64,000 nt of DNA, taken from contig NZ_QKWY01000002.1 of NCBI RefSeq assembly GCF_003248355.1, positions 1,984,001 to 2,048,000 on the forward strand, written 5' to 3'. A program made the translations under genes and the position numbers. Every line of letters begins with the position of its first letter. Positions within the stretch are counted from its first letter, which is position 1. This DNA comes from Streptomyces sp. AC1-42W. GTDB lineage: Bacteria; Actinomycetota; Actinomycetes; Streptomycetales; Streptomycetaceae. The notes beneath the pieces are model-generated. The model saw nothing but the letters and a program-made list of their open reading frames with translations, did not search any database and had not been told where the DNA came from. This document shows, one piece after another, positions 8,006 to 18,839 of the stretch.

Positions 8006-9682
8006 ATGTCCGCACGCCGTCACACGCTCAGAGCCGCCGCGCTCGCCACCGCGGTGGTCGCCCTCGCCGCAGGCTGTTCCTCCGCCAACTCCGACCGCGA
8101 CAAGAGCCGCGGGGGCGCCGCCTCCGGCGTGCTGACCCTGGGCAAGCCGGACGGTCCGCAGACCGACAACAGCAACCCGTTCCTCAACACCTCGGCCGGC
8201 GCGACCCTCGGCTACCGCTACATGATCTACGAGCCGCTGGCGATGACGAGCCAGATCCGGCCCGCCGACAAGGCCGACCCGTGGCTGGCGACCGACTGGA
8301 AATGGGACCTCGACTTCCACCAGGTCACCTTCACGCTCGACGCGCGCGCCAGGTAGGCGGACGGCAAGCCGGTCACCGCCGAGGACGTGGCGTTCACCTT
8401 CGAACTGCTCAAGAAGCACCCCGCCCTCAACGGCAACGGCATCGCGTACGGCGACATCGAGGTCCGGGGCAAGCAGGTCGTCCTGCGCTTCGACGACTCG
8501 CAGTACGTCAACCAGAACAAGATCATCCAGCAGTTCATCGTGCCCAAGCACATCTGGCAGAAGGTCGAGAACCCCGAGACCTGGCCCAACCGCACCCCCG
8601 TCGGCTCCGGCCCGTACAAGCTGAAGACCTTCACCCCGCAGACCACCACCCTGACCGCGACGCCCGACTACTGGAAGGGCTCGACCAAGGTCAAGGAGCT
8701 GCGCTACACCACGTACAACGACAACAGCGCCGCCACCACCGCGCTGGCGAGCGGCAAGCTGGAGTGGTCCTTCGTCTTCATGCCGGACTACAAGAAGCTG
8801 TTCATCGCCAAGGACCCCGAGAACCACAAGCTGTGGTTCCCCTCCGGCCTCGGCATCCACGGCCTGTGGTTCAACACCACCCGCAAGCCGTTCGACAACC
8901 CGGCGCTGCGCCGGGCCATGGCGATGGTCGTGGACCGCAACGCCATCTACACCCAGGCCGAGGCCACCCTCTACCCGGAGATCACCAACCCCACCGGCAT
9001 CCCGCTGCCCGCCGGTGAGTCCTTCATCGCCCCCGCGTACCGCGACGCCACCACCGAGCCGGACGTCGAGGGCGCCAAGAAGGTCCTGGAAAAAGCCGGC
9101 TTCACGCTCGCCGGCGGCGTCCTCAAGGACCCGGCCGGCAAGCCGGTGAAGCTCACCTTCACCGACCCGGCCGGCTGGAACGACTACATCACCGGCCTGG
9201 CGATCATCAAGGACAACATCAAGAAGATCGGCATCGAGGCCGAGGTCAAGACCCAGACCGCCGAGGCGTGGGGCACCGACGTCGCCAACGGCAACTTCGA
9301 CGCCACCCTGCACTGGACCAACAGCGGCGCCACCCCGTACGACATGTACCAGAACATCATGGACGGGGCCCTGCTCCAGCCCATCGGCAAGGCGTCCCAG
9401 TCCGGCAACTTCGGCCGCTTCAAGAGCACCGAGGCCACCGAAGCGCTCAAGGACTTCGCCCGGGCCACCACGGACACCGCCCGCACCACGGCCATGAACA
9501 CCCTGCAGAAGATCATGGTCGAACAGGCGCCGATGATCCCGACCGCCGCCGCGCCCATCGGGGCGGAGTACTCCACGAAGAACTGGGTGGGCCGGCCCAC
9601 CGAGGACGACCCGTACGCCGACCCCCAGCACACCCAGCCCTCCTCGCTGGAAGTCGTCCTCAACCTCAAGCCCGCCAAGTAG
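8006..9682 (+). pseudogene. ABC transporter substrate-binding lipoprotein (SBP family 5), interrupted by an amber codon
   Basis: The frame starts with ATG 8006 and a lipoprotein signal ending ALAAGCSSAN, so the protein would be anchored outside the membrane. After 116 codons an in-frame TAG occurs at 8354-8356, inside the conserved FTL...(W)ADGKPVTAEDVAFTF block; the codon should be TGG (Trp). The same frame then continues uninterrupted for about 440 codons to 9682 with normal family 5 features. One G-to-A change explains the break; a sequencing error or readthrough cannot be excluded. It is the binding protein for the following permeases and ATPases. Confidence 0.8.
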
Positions 9683-9706
9683 GACCAGGGATTCCGGGGA
9701 CCGGCC

Positions 9707-10762
9707 ATGTCCGAGCAGCCGGAGAACAACCACATCGTGCTCGAAGCACGCGGAGTCACCAAGCACTTCGCCGTACGGCGCACCGGCCGCGACCTCCTCG
9801 CGGGCAGGCGCCGCAGCGTCCACGCCGTCGACGACGTCTCGCTGGAACTGCGGCGCGGCACCGTCACGGCCCTGGTGGGGGAGTCGGGCTCCGGGAAGTC
9901 CACCGTCGCCCGGCTGCTCGCGCAGCTGTATCCGCTCACCTCGGGCGAGATCCTGCTCGGCGGCCGGCCGGTGAAGGCCGGACGCGGCCGGTCCTTCCGC
10001 GGCTACGTACGCCGCGTCCAGCTCATCTTCCAGGACCCGTTCGCCTCGCTGAACCCCGTGCACACCGTGCGCTACCACCTGACCCGGTCACTGAAGATCC
10101 ACGGCCGGGCCGGCAGCGGCGACGCGGAGCTGGAGGAGAACCTGACCGCTCTGCTGGACCGCGTCCAGCTGACCCCTCCTCATCAGTACCTGGACAAGTT
10201 CCCGCACGAGCTGTCGGGAGGTCAGCGCCAGCGCGTGGCCATCGCCCGCGCGCTCGGCGCCGACCCGCAGGTCCTCCTCGCCGACGAGCCCGTCTCCATG
10301 CTGGACGTGTCCATCCGGCTCGGGGTGCTCAACCTGCTGGGGGACCTCAAGGACCGGCTCCGCCTCGCCATCCTCTACATCACCCACGACATCGCGTCCG
10401 CCCGCTACTTCGCGGACACCACGCTGGTGATGTACGCCGGCCGGGTCGTCGAGGGCGGCGACAGCGAGACCGTCACCCAGCGCCCCGCCCACCCCTACAC
10501 CCAGCTTCTCATCGCCTCCGCGCCCCCACCCCGACCGGGCGGACACCGGCGAGGAACCGGAGGACGGGGCCGGCGGCGAGCCCCCTCGCTCATCGACCCG
10601 CCGGCCGGCTGCCGCTTCCACCCCCGCTGCCCCCGGGCGATGGAGCGCTGCCGCTCCGAACTCCCGCCGCGCTTCGACCTCGCCGACGGCCAGTGGGCCG
10701 CCTGCTGGCTGTACGAGAACGGCACCGGCGCCGCCGGCCACGAGAAGGAGGCCGCGAAGTGA
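9707..10762 (+). CDS. Oligopeptide/oligosaccharide-type ABC transporter ATPase (OppF/DppF-like)
   Basis: 351 residues. Walker A GESGSGKST, Q-loop LIFQDPFASLNP, signature LSGGQRQRVAIARAL, Walker B VLLADEPVSMLD and the C-terminal oligopeptide-transporter zone (CRFHPRCPRAMERC) are all present. The linker before that zone (about residues 273-292) is unusually Arg/Pro-rich; read one base off it becomes acidic, like other family members, which suggests two compensating frameshifts (10523-10586). The GTG of the next gene overlaps the TGA. Energises import by the adjoining permease. Confidence 0.9.
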   Translation: MSEQPENNHIVLEARGVTKHFAVRRTGRDLLAGRRRSVHAVDDVSLELRRGTVTALVGESGSGKSTVARLLAQLYPLTSGEILLGGRPVKAGRGRSFRGYVRRVQLIFQDPFASLNPVHTVRYHLTRSLKIHGRAGSGDAELEENLTALLDRVQLTPPHQYLDKFPHELSGGQRQRVAIARALGADPQVLLADEPVSMLDVSIRLGVLNLLGDLKDRLRLAILYITHDIASARYFADTTLVMYAGRVVEGGDSETVTQRPAHPYTQLLIASAPPPRPGGHRRGTGGRGRRRAPSLIDPPAGCRFHPRCPRAMERCRSELPPRFDLADGQWAACWLYENGTGAAGHEKEAAK

Positions 10763-12788
10763 AGTACCTCCTCCAACGGCTCGCCTTCTACCTGGTCACC
10801 GCCTGGGCCGCCATCACCGTCAACTTCCTCATCCCGCGGCTGATGCCCGGCGACCCCGTCCAGGCACTCCTCGCCCGCTATCAGGGCCAACTCGACACCA
10901 GCGCCATCGCGTCCCTGGAGGCGCTCTTCGGCCTCGACAAGAAGCAGTCGCTCTGGGAGCAGTACACCGACTACTGGTCGCACCTGCTCCACGGCGACCT
11001 CGGAATGTCGTTCACCTTCTTCCCGACCCCGGTCGGCGAGGTCATCGGCCAGGCCCTGCCCTGGACCGTCGCGCTCGTCGGCATCACCACGCTCATCAGC
11101 TTCGTGCTCGGCACCGGCATCGGCGTCCTCGCCGGCTGGCGGCGCGGCTCCTGGATGGACGGCCTGCTGCCCGTCACCACGTTCATCTCGTCCATCCCGT
11201 ACTTCTGGCTCGGGCTCATCGCGATCTCGCTGTTCGCGGTCAAGTGGCCGCTCTTCCCCTTCGAGGGCGGGTACGACGACTCCCTCATCCCGGCCTTCGA
11301 CTGGCCGTTCGTCTCCAGCGCGCTCTACCACGGGGTGCTGCCGGGCGTCACGATCGTCCTCAGCGCCGTGGCCGGCTGGATTCTCGGCACGCGCAACATG
11401 ATGGTGACGGTGTCCAGCGAGGACTACGTCATGGTCGCCCAGGCCAAGGGCCTCTCCGAGCGCCGGGTGATGTTCGGCTACGCGGCACGCAACGCGATCC
11501 TGCCCAACATCTCCGGCTTCGCCCTCTCGCTCGGCCTCATCGTCGGCGGCACGCTGCTGGTCGAGATGGTGTTCAGCTACCCCGGCATCGGCTTCCAGCT
11601 CCTCAAGGCCGTCGGCGCCAAGGACTACCCCCTCATGCAGGGCGTCTTCCTCATCATCACGCTCTCCGTCCTGGTGGCGAACCTCCTCGCCGACATCCTC
11701 TACATGCTCCTCGACCCCCGCACCCGAAGGGAGGCCTGGCGGATGGCCGCCACCGCCGCCACCGATGCCGCCGTGCTCGACGCCGCCGAGGTCCCGGCCG
11801 CGAGCCGGCGCAGGTTCCGCTTCCTGCGCGGGCGCAAGACCGTCGTCGGACTGTGCATCCTGCTGTTCTTCGTGCTGATCGCGATCATCGGCCCGTGGAT
11901 CGCCCCGTACGACCCCGACGCGATGAGCCGGGAGCTGCTTCAGCCGCCCTCCGCCTCGCACTGGCTGGGCACCACGCACATCGGCCAGGACGTGTTGTCC
12001 CAGATCCTCGTCGGCGCCCGGGGCGTCCTCCTCGTGGGCTTCGTCGCCGGCATCCTCGCCACGATCCTGTCCGTGCTCGTCGGCGTCACCGCGGGCTTTC
12101 TCGGCGGCGCCGCCGACGAGGCGCTGTCGCTGCTGTCCAACGTCTTCCTGGTCATCCCCGGACTGCCGCTGATCATCATCATCGCCAGTTTCGTCAGCGA
12201 CACCGGCGACCTGCTGATCGCCGCCGTCATCGCCCTCACCTCCTGGGCCTGGGGCGCCCGCGTGCTGCGCGCCCAGACGCTGTCGCTGCGCCGCCGCGAC
12301 TACGTGGAGGCGGCCCGCGCCACCGGCGAACCCACCTGGCGGATCATCCTCTTCGAGGTGATGCCCAACCTCACCGCCGTCATCGCCTCCGGCTTCGTCG
12401 GCACGGTCATCTTCGCGATCCTCTCCGAGATCACCCTCGCGTTCATCGGCGTCGCCGACATCTCCAACTGGAACTGGGGGACCGTCCTGTTCTGGGCGCA
12501 GTCCAACCAGGCCTTCGCCCTGGGCGCCTGGTGGTGGTACGTCCCGGCCGGACTCTGCATCGCCCTGCTCGGCATGTCCCTCGCGCTCATCAACTTCGGG
12601 ATCGACGAGTTCGTCAACCCGCGCCTGCGCACCGAGACCGGAGGCTCCCGCACGGTCAGGATGCGCGTCGGCTTCACCCCGGTCGCCCGCACCGGCACCG
12701 GCACCGGCACGGATACCGGCACCGGCACGGATATCGGCACCCGCACCGATACCGGTACGCGCACCGCACCGCACAAGGAGACCCGCCC

Positions 12789-12792
<4 letters not shown>
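10759..12792 (+). CDS. Fused Opp/Dpp-type permease (DppB-DppC fusion)
   Basis: 677 residues spanning two permeases that are normally separate. Residues 1-325 are the DppB-type subunit (six membrane segments, conserved loop EDYVMVAQAKGLS). Residues from 329 are the DppC-type subunit, with RRDYVEAARATGEP. At the junction, codon 327 is TGG (11737-11739), where a TGA would end the first protein; an ATG at 11743 with AAGGGAGG eight bases upstream still marks the second gene's start. The C-terminus ends in a Thr-Gly repeat. GTG start overlaps the upstream stop; the stop overlaps the next ATG. Confidence 0.88.
12691..12770 (+). repeat. Low-complexity GGCACC/GATACC tandem repeat in the permease C-terminus
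   Basis: Six-base units of the type GGCACC, GGCACG and GATACC are repeated with variations. They encode alternating Thr-Gly/Asp residues in the cytoplasmic tail of the permease; replication slippage would explain them. Confidence 0.75.
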
Positions 12793-13796
<1,004 letters not shown>

Positions 13797-13857
13797 GCGG
13801 AGCCCGGTACCCCCGCCTCCACCCGGTCCGACGAGCAACGCACACGACAGGAGAACC

Positions 13858-15303
13858 ATGAACCCCGTCACCCGCCGGGCGTACGCCCGCGAGATCGCCG
13901 CCCGGCCCGTGCCCGGACTGCCCGCCGGCTTCCGCTGGGGCGTCGCCACCGCCGCGTACCAGATCGAGGGCGGGGCGGCCGAGGACGGCAGGACGCCGTC
14001 CATCTGGGACACCTACTGCCGGGTGCCCGGCATGGTGGTGCGCGGCGAGAACGGGGACGTGGCGTGCGACCACTACCACCGCATGCCCGAAGACGTGCGG
14101 CTGATCGCGGACCTCGGCGTCGACACCTACCGCTTCTCGCTCGCCTGGCCGCGCGTCCAGCCGGGCGGCCGGGGCCCGGCCAACCCCAGGGGCCTGGACT
14201 TCTACAAGCGGCTGCTCGACGAGCTGGAGGCCGCGGGCGTCACCCCGTGGGTCACCCTCTACCACTGGGACCTGCCGCAGGAGCTGGAGGACGCCGGCGG
14301 CTGGCCGGTCCGCGACACCGCGTACCGCTTCGCCGACTACGCCGCGCTCGCCCACGACGCCCTCGGCGACCGGATCGCCCACTGGACCACGCTCAACGAG
14401 CCCTGGTGCTCGGCGATGCTCGGCTACGCCTACGGCAACCAGGCCCCCGGCCGGCAGGACTTCGGCGAGGCGATCCACGCCGTCCACCACCTGCTCCTGG
14501 GCCACGGCCTCGCCGCGCGCCGGATGCGCGAGCGGGCCGCCGCCCGGGGCGACGCGCTGGAGCTGGGCCTCACCCTCAACCTGGGCACCGCGACCCCCGA
14601 GACGGACAGCCCCGAGGACGCCGAGGCCTGCCGCCGCGCGGACGGGCTCGGCGCCCGGCTCTATCTGGACCCGGTCGTCAGGGGCGCCTACCCCGCGGAC
14701 GTCGTCGCCGACCTCGCCGCCCGGGGCGTCGAACTGCCCGTCCGGGACGGCGACCTGGCGGTCGTCGCCACCCCGCTGGACGTGCTCGGCGTCAACTTCT
14801 ACCGGGGCTCGCTGTTCTCCGGCGTCACCGAGGACGGCGCCGCCACCGACGCGGACGGGCTGCCCGTCACCCGCCAGGTGGAGCGCGATCTGCCGCGCAC
14901 CGACATGGACTGGGAGATCACCCCCACCGAACTCACCGACCTGCTCGTCCGCCTGGAGCACGACTACGGACTGCCCACCGTCGTCACGGAGAACGGCGCC
15001 GCCTTCGACGACACCGTCGCCGAGGACGGCGCGGTCCACGACGCCGACCGCACCACGTACCTCGCCGACCACATCGACGCCGTCGCCGCCGCCCGCGCGC
15101 GGGGCGCCGACGTCCGGGGCTACTTCGCCTGGTCGCTGCTCGACAACTTCGAGTGGTCCTACGGCTACGACAAGCGGTTCGGCATCGTCCGCGTCGACTA
15201 CGAGACGCAGGAGCGCACGCTCAAGGACAGCGCCAAGTGGTACCGCGACACCATCCGCCTCACCCGCGAGGCCCCACCCGCGAAGCCCCGGCCGCGAGCC
15301 TGA
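13858..15303 (+). CDS. GH1 family beta-glucosidase
   Basis: 481 residues without a signal peptide, so cytoplasmic. The acid/base Glu is residue 181 in TLNEPW and the nucleophile is Glu378 in VVTENGAAF, both intact. The N-terminus GFRWGVATAAYQIEGG and YFAWSLLDNFEWSYGYDKRFG are also typical. It hydrolyses short beta-glucosides to glucose after import. It follows the transporter genes by 61 bp with AGGAG upstream and is probably the end of the LacI-controlled operon. Confidence 0.95.
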   Translation: MNPVTRRAYAREIAARPVPGLPAGFRWGVATAAYQIEGGAAEDGRTPSIWDTYCRVPGMVVRGENGDVACDHYHRMPEDVRLIADLGVDTYRFSLAWPRVQPGGRGPANPRGLDFYKRLLDELEAAGVTPWVTLYHWDLPQELEDAGGWPVRDTAYRFADYAALAHDALGDRIAHWTTLNEPWCSAMLGYAYGNQAPGRQDFGEAIHAVHHLLLGHGLAARRMRERAAARGDALELGLTLNLGTATPETDSPEDAEACRRADGLGARLYLDPVVRGAYPADVVADLAARGVELPVRDGDLAVVATPLDVLGVNFYRGSLFSGVTEDGAATDADGLPVTRQVERDLPRTDMDWEITPTELTDLLVRLEHDYGLPTVVTENGAAFDDTVAEDGAVHDADRTTYLADHIDAVAAARARGADVRGYFAWSLLDNFEWSYGYDKRFGIVRVDYETQERTLKDSAKWYRDTIRLTREAPPAKPRPRA

Positions 15304-15363
15304 GCCGCGAACCCTGAGTCGTACGCGTGTGCGCCGGGGTGGGTGTGCCGTTAGCGTGGACGT

Positions 15364-16758
15364 ATGCGGAACCGGCCGTTCCACACCCGTGCGGCCCCGG
15401 CGTTCCTGGCGGGGCTGCTGATGGCCCTGTCCGCCCTCGCCCTCTTCCTGGCCCCGGCCGCCGCCCCCGCCACGCCCGGCGCCTCCACCGTCGAGGACGT
15501 GGCCCGCGCCCTGCGCCAGGGGCCCGTGTACGTGGACCCGGCCGCGTCCGACCAGCTCTCACCGGGCCAGGCGGCCGCGCTCGGCAGGAAGATCCAGAAC
15601 GCGGACAAGCCGGTCCTCGTGGCCGTGCTGCCGGACACCGCCGCCTTCCCGAAGGACAGCGTCCTGCGCACCCTGCGCACCGAGACCGGGATCACCGGCG
15701 TCTACGCCGTCCGCCTCGGGGACGCCTTCAGCGCGGGCGCCGACCCGCAGGTCATGTCCCGGAACGCGGTCATCAACCTCACCGCCGCCGTGCAGACGCC
15801 CGGCGCGGACACCGACGCGGCGACCCAGCTCGACGCCTTCGTCGACCGGGCCGTCGAACAGGCCCGCGGCCACGCGCCCGCCTCCTGGAACGGCGGCTCC
15901 TCGTCCGGTACGGGCTCGGCCGCGGTCGGCCTCGCCGTGACCGGGGCCGTCGTCGTCCTCGGCGGGGCCGCCGCGTACACCGTCGTCCGCCGCAACCGCG
16001 GCCGCAGGAGGGCGGAGGAGCGGGCCGCGCTGGAGAAGCTGCGGGTCGTCGTGGACGAGGACATCACCGCGTACGGGGAGACCCTGGAACGGCTCGACTT
16101 CCATCCGGCGGAGCCCGGCGCCGACGACACGATGCGCGCCGACTACGAACGCGCCCTCGACTCCTACGAGAGCGCCAAGACCCGGATGGCGCGGGCCGAA
16201 CACCCCTCGGACGTGCGCGGGGTGACCGCCGCCCTGGAGGAGGGGCGCTACTCGCTCGCGGTGCTCGACGCCCGCCGCACCGGCCGCGAGCTCCCGGCCC
16301 GGCGCCCGCCCTGCTTCTTCGACCCGCGCCACGGGCCCTCGGTCGCGGACGTCCGCTGGAGCCCGGCGGGCGGCAGCGCCCGAGAGGTCCCGGTGTGCGC
16401 GGCGGACGAGGTGCGGCTGCGCGAGGGCGAGCCGCCGATGAGCCGGACCGTGGACGCGGGCGACGGCACCCGCCGCCCGTACTGGGAGGCGGGCCCGGCC
16501 TACGGCCCCTGGGCGGGCGGCTACTTCGCGGGCGGCCTGCTGCCCATGCTCCTGGCCGGCACGATGCTCGGCTCGGTGCTGGCCACCCCGGCGTACGCGG
16601 CGGAGTACGGCGGCGGCGACTTCGGCGGTGACTTCGCGGGCGGCGACTTCTCCGGCGCCGACTACGACCCGTCGGGCTTCGACGGCGGCTTCGGGGGCGG
16701 TTTCGGGGACGGCGGAGGGGGGTTCGGCGGCGGAGGCGACTTCGGGGGCGGCTTCTAG
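15364..16758 (+). CDS. TPM-domain membrane protein with Gly-rich tail
   Basis: 464 residues. An N-terminal hydrophobic segment (about 10-38) is followed by a TPM-like extracytoplasmic domain (about 43-170), a membrane segment near 186-208, a cytoplasmic region rich in charged residues, another hydrophobic stretch near 390-415 and a tail made of Gly/Phe/Asp repeats (GGDFGG, GFGGGF). Such proteins are often annotated TPM or DUF4350-like; the biochemical role is unclear. The TAG stop lies within a CTAG that is also the left edge of an inverted-repeat element. Confidence 0.75.
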   Translation: MRNRPFHTRAAPAFLAGLLMALSALALFLAPAAAPATPGASTVEDVARALRQGPVYVDPAASDQLSPGQAAALGRKIQNADKPVLVAVLPDTAAFPKDSVLRTLRTETGITGVYAVRLGDAFSAGADPQVMSRNAVINLTAAVQTPGADTDAATQLDAFVDRAVEQARGHAPASWNGGSSSGTGSAAVGLAVTGAVVVLGGAAAYTVVRRNRGRRRAEERAALEKLRVVVDEDITAYGETLERLDFHPAEPGADDTMRADYERALDSYESAKTRMARAEHPSDVRGVTAALEEGRYSLAVLDARRTGRELPARRPPCFFDPRHGPSVADVRWSPAGGSAREVPVCAADEVRLREGEPPMSRTVDAGDGTRRPYWEAGPAYGPWAGGYFAGGLLPMLLAGTMLGSVLATPAYAAEYGGGDFGGDFAGGDFSGADYDPSGFDGGFGGGFGDGGGGFGGGGDFGGGF

Positions 16759-16954
16759 GGGGTGTCTGACAAATCCCCGTGGAGGAAGGAGCGGCGTCTG
16801 GTGCGTGCGATCGCAAGGCGCCGGGAAATCCTCGGATGGGGTCTCCCCTGCTCGTCAAGAGCTTGGGGAAGGAGCTACTAGGACTTTTCGGCAACGCGGC
16901 GAGCGTGCGTGCCAGGCGCCGCGACGCCGCGGGGATTTGTCAGACACCCCCTAG
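16755..16954. mobile_element. 200-bp MITE-like inverted-repeat element
   Basis: The ends are perfect inverted repeats: CTAGGGGGTGTCTGAC at the left and its complement at the right, extended by AAATCCCCG. The interior arms also match imperfectly (GGCGTCTGGTGCGTGCG against GGCGCCTGGCACGCACG in the complement). It has no coding capacity. CTAG flanks both ends, consistent with a 4-bp (or TA) target duplication. It contains a G-run/C-run hairpin around 16838-16872. Such elements are frequent in Streptomyces (recalled). Confidence 0.8.
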
Positions 16955-16957
16955 GCC

Positions 16958-18394
16958 CAATGCCGGTGACTTTGGCGTCCATGGGTCGTTGGTTGTGGTG
17001 TGGCGAGGGTGGGGCAGGTCAAGTTGCCTGCGGGTGAGCGTTTGTCGGATCGGATCGCGATCGGGGTGTTGACGCGTGCGTTTCCGCCGCAGTTGGTCGA
17101 CGAGGTGATCGCCGGGACCGGGCGGGCCGAGCAGCGCAGTCGGCTGCTGCCCGCCCGGGTGGTTGTGTACTTCGTGTTGGCGATGTGTCTGTTCTTCGGC
17201 CAGCCCTATGAAGAGGTTGCGCGACTGCTGGGCGAGGGGCTGGAGGGCGGGCGGCGGTCGTGGCGTGTGCCGACGACCGCCGCGATCGGGCGGGCGCGCC
17301 GGCGTTTGGGTGTCGAGCCGCTGAAGGAGCTGTTCGCGCGGGTGTGCCGTCCGGTGGCCGTGCCGGAGACGGCCGGCGCCTGGTATCGGCGGTGGCGTCT
17401 GATGGCCGTGGACGGCACCACCTTGGACCTGGCGGACACCGCGGCGAACGACGACTTCTTCGGCCGTCCGGGTTCGGGTCGCGGGGTGGGTGCGTTCCCG
17501 CAGGCCAGGGTGGTGGCGCTGGCCGAGTGCGGCACCCACGCGGTGTTCGGCACAGCCGTGGGGCCGTTGTCGGCGAGCGAGCAGGCGCTGTCGCGGCAGC
17601 TGTTCACCCAGCTCGGAGAAGAGATGCTGCTGCTGGCCGACCGGGGCTTTTACGGATTCGAGCTGTGGCAGGCCGCCCGGGCCAGTGGCGCCGACCTGCT
17701 GTGGCGGATGCGCAAGAGCGCGGCCCTGCCCGTCGTGCAGGTCCTCGCCGACGGCTCCTACCTCAGCACCGTTCATGCCGAACGGGACCGCAGGAGCCGC
17801 CGCAACCCCGTGACGGTCCGCGTGATCGAGTACACCCTCGCACGCAGCGGCGACACCACCGTCTACCGCCTGCTGACCACCCTGCTCGACCCCGAGCAGG
17901 CACCCGCCCGGGACCTCGCCGCGCTCTACGCCCAGCGCTGGGAGATCGAGACCACGCTGGACGAGATCAAAACCCACCAGAGAGGCCCGAAGCTCGTCCT
18001 GCGCTCGAAGTACCCGTGGGGCGTGGAACAGGAGATCTACGGCTTCCTCCTCGTCCATCACGCCATCCGGCAGCTGATGCACCAGGCCGCCCTCGACCAC
18101 GGTCTCGACCCGGACCGCGTGTCGTTCACCCGGTCCCTGCGAATCGTGCGCCGCCAGGTCCCGGCCCAGGCGGCGTTTTCCCCCCGGCAGACTCGCACGG
18201 GCACTGACCCGCACCCTGGCTGAGATCACCGAACGACTCCTGCCCGCCCGCCGCCACCGGACCTGCCCCCGCGTGATCAAACGCAAGATGTCCAACTGGC
18301 CCCTCAAGCGGGCCGAACACCGCAACTGGCCACCACCAGCCCCAGCGACCATCACCACCGTCCCACCAGCAACAACCTAAAGTCACCGGCATTG
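16958..18394 (+). mobile_element. IS4-type insertion sequence with terminal repeats and 10-bp target duplication
   Basis: 1437 bp. Left end CAATGCCGGTGACTTT, matched perfectly in inverse orientation at the right end (AAAGTCACCGGCATTG, ending 18394). Direct repeats CCCCTAGGCC flank it at 16948-16957 and 18395-18404. It encodes one DDE transposase. The left target copy overlaps the right terminus of the 200-bp inverted-repeat element, so this IS inserted later. Confidence 0.93.
17000..18380 (+). pseudogene. IS4-family DDE transposase, frameshifted near the C-terminus
   Basis: From GTG 17000 the frame has an N-terminal IS4 domain, then the DDE catalytic core: Asp in LMAVDGTTLDLAD, Asp in LLLADRGFYGFEL, Glu in YAQRWEIETTLDEIK. 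At the run TTTTCCCCCC (about 18177-18186) the frame shifts and stops at 18223. Dropping one T restores PPGRLARALTRTLAEITERL and continues to a TAA at 18378, close to the right terminal repeat, as expected. So about 66 C-terminal residues are out of frame. Either a mutation, a sequencing error in the homopolymer, or frameshifting during translation. The catalytic core is complete. Confidence 0.85.
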
Positions 18395-18397
18395 CCC

Positions 18398-18829
18398 CTA
18401 GGCCCGGCCCCGCAGCCGCGTCCCCTCCAGGACCACGCCCACCACGTCCGACACCGGCAGCGCGCCCCACAGCCGGGAGTCCGTGCTGAACGGCGGATTG
18501 TCGCCCAGCACCATCAGCCGGCCGGGCGGCACCACCGCGTCCGGCGCCGCGCCCGTCGCCTCGCGGACCTCCGGCGGGACCGGATCGCCGCCCAGCGCCA
18601 CCACCCGCTTCACCAGCAGCGGGCGGCCCGCCGGTCCCGGCGGCGGACGCAGCACCACGATCCGCCCCGCGCGCGGCCGGACCAGCCCGCGCCGGACGAA
18701 CAGCACCCGCTGCCCGTGGCGCAGGGCCGGCGTCATGCTCGGCCCCGACACCAGCAGCACCGACACGGTCAGCCGCAGCAGGACCAGCAGGACGACGAAC
18801 CCCGCCCCCGCACCCAGCACCGCCACCAT
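18398..18829 (-). CDS. S26-family signal peptidase-like protease, probable leader peptidase of the peptide operon
   Basis: 143 residues. One N-terminal membrane segment (about 2-27) is followed by the Ser nucleophile box SGPSMTPAL, the general-base Lys region LLVKRVVALGGD and the VLGDN box. It is a compact signal peptidase I-like enzyme acting outside the membrane, cutting after small-x-small residues. I start at ATG 18829, five bases after GGAGG. It begins 11 bp after the exporter gene and ends the operon; its TAG stop lies inside the IS target duplication. The precursor has a matching AEA site before its Cys-rich core. Confidence 0.85.
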   Translation of the reverse strand: MVAVLGAGAGFVVLLVLLRLTVSVLLVSGPSMTPALRHGQRVLFVRRGLVRPRAGRIVVLRPPPGPAGRPLLVKRVVALGGDPVPPEVREATGAAPDAVVPPGRLMVLGDNPPFSTDSRLWGALPVSDVVGVVLEGTRLRGRA

Positions 18830-18839
18830 CACGTCCTCC

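Noticed and set aside
9268..10758. Upstream extension of the permease frame across the binding-protein and ATPase genes
   Set aside because: The extension is Arg/Pro/His-rich noise; the GTG at 10759 with coupling to the ATPase stop is the real start.
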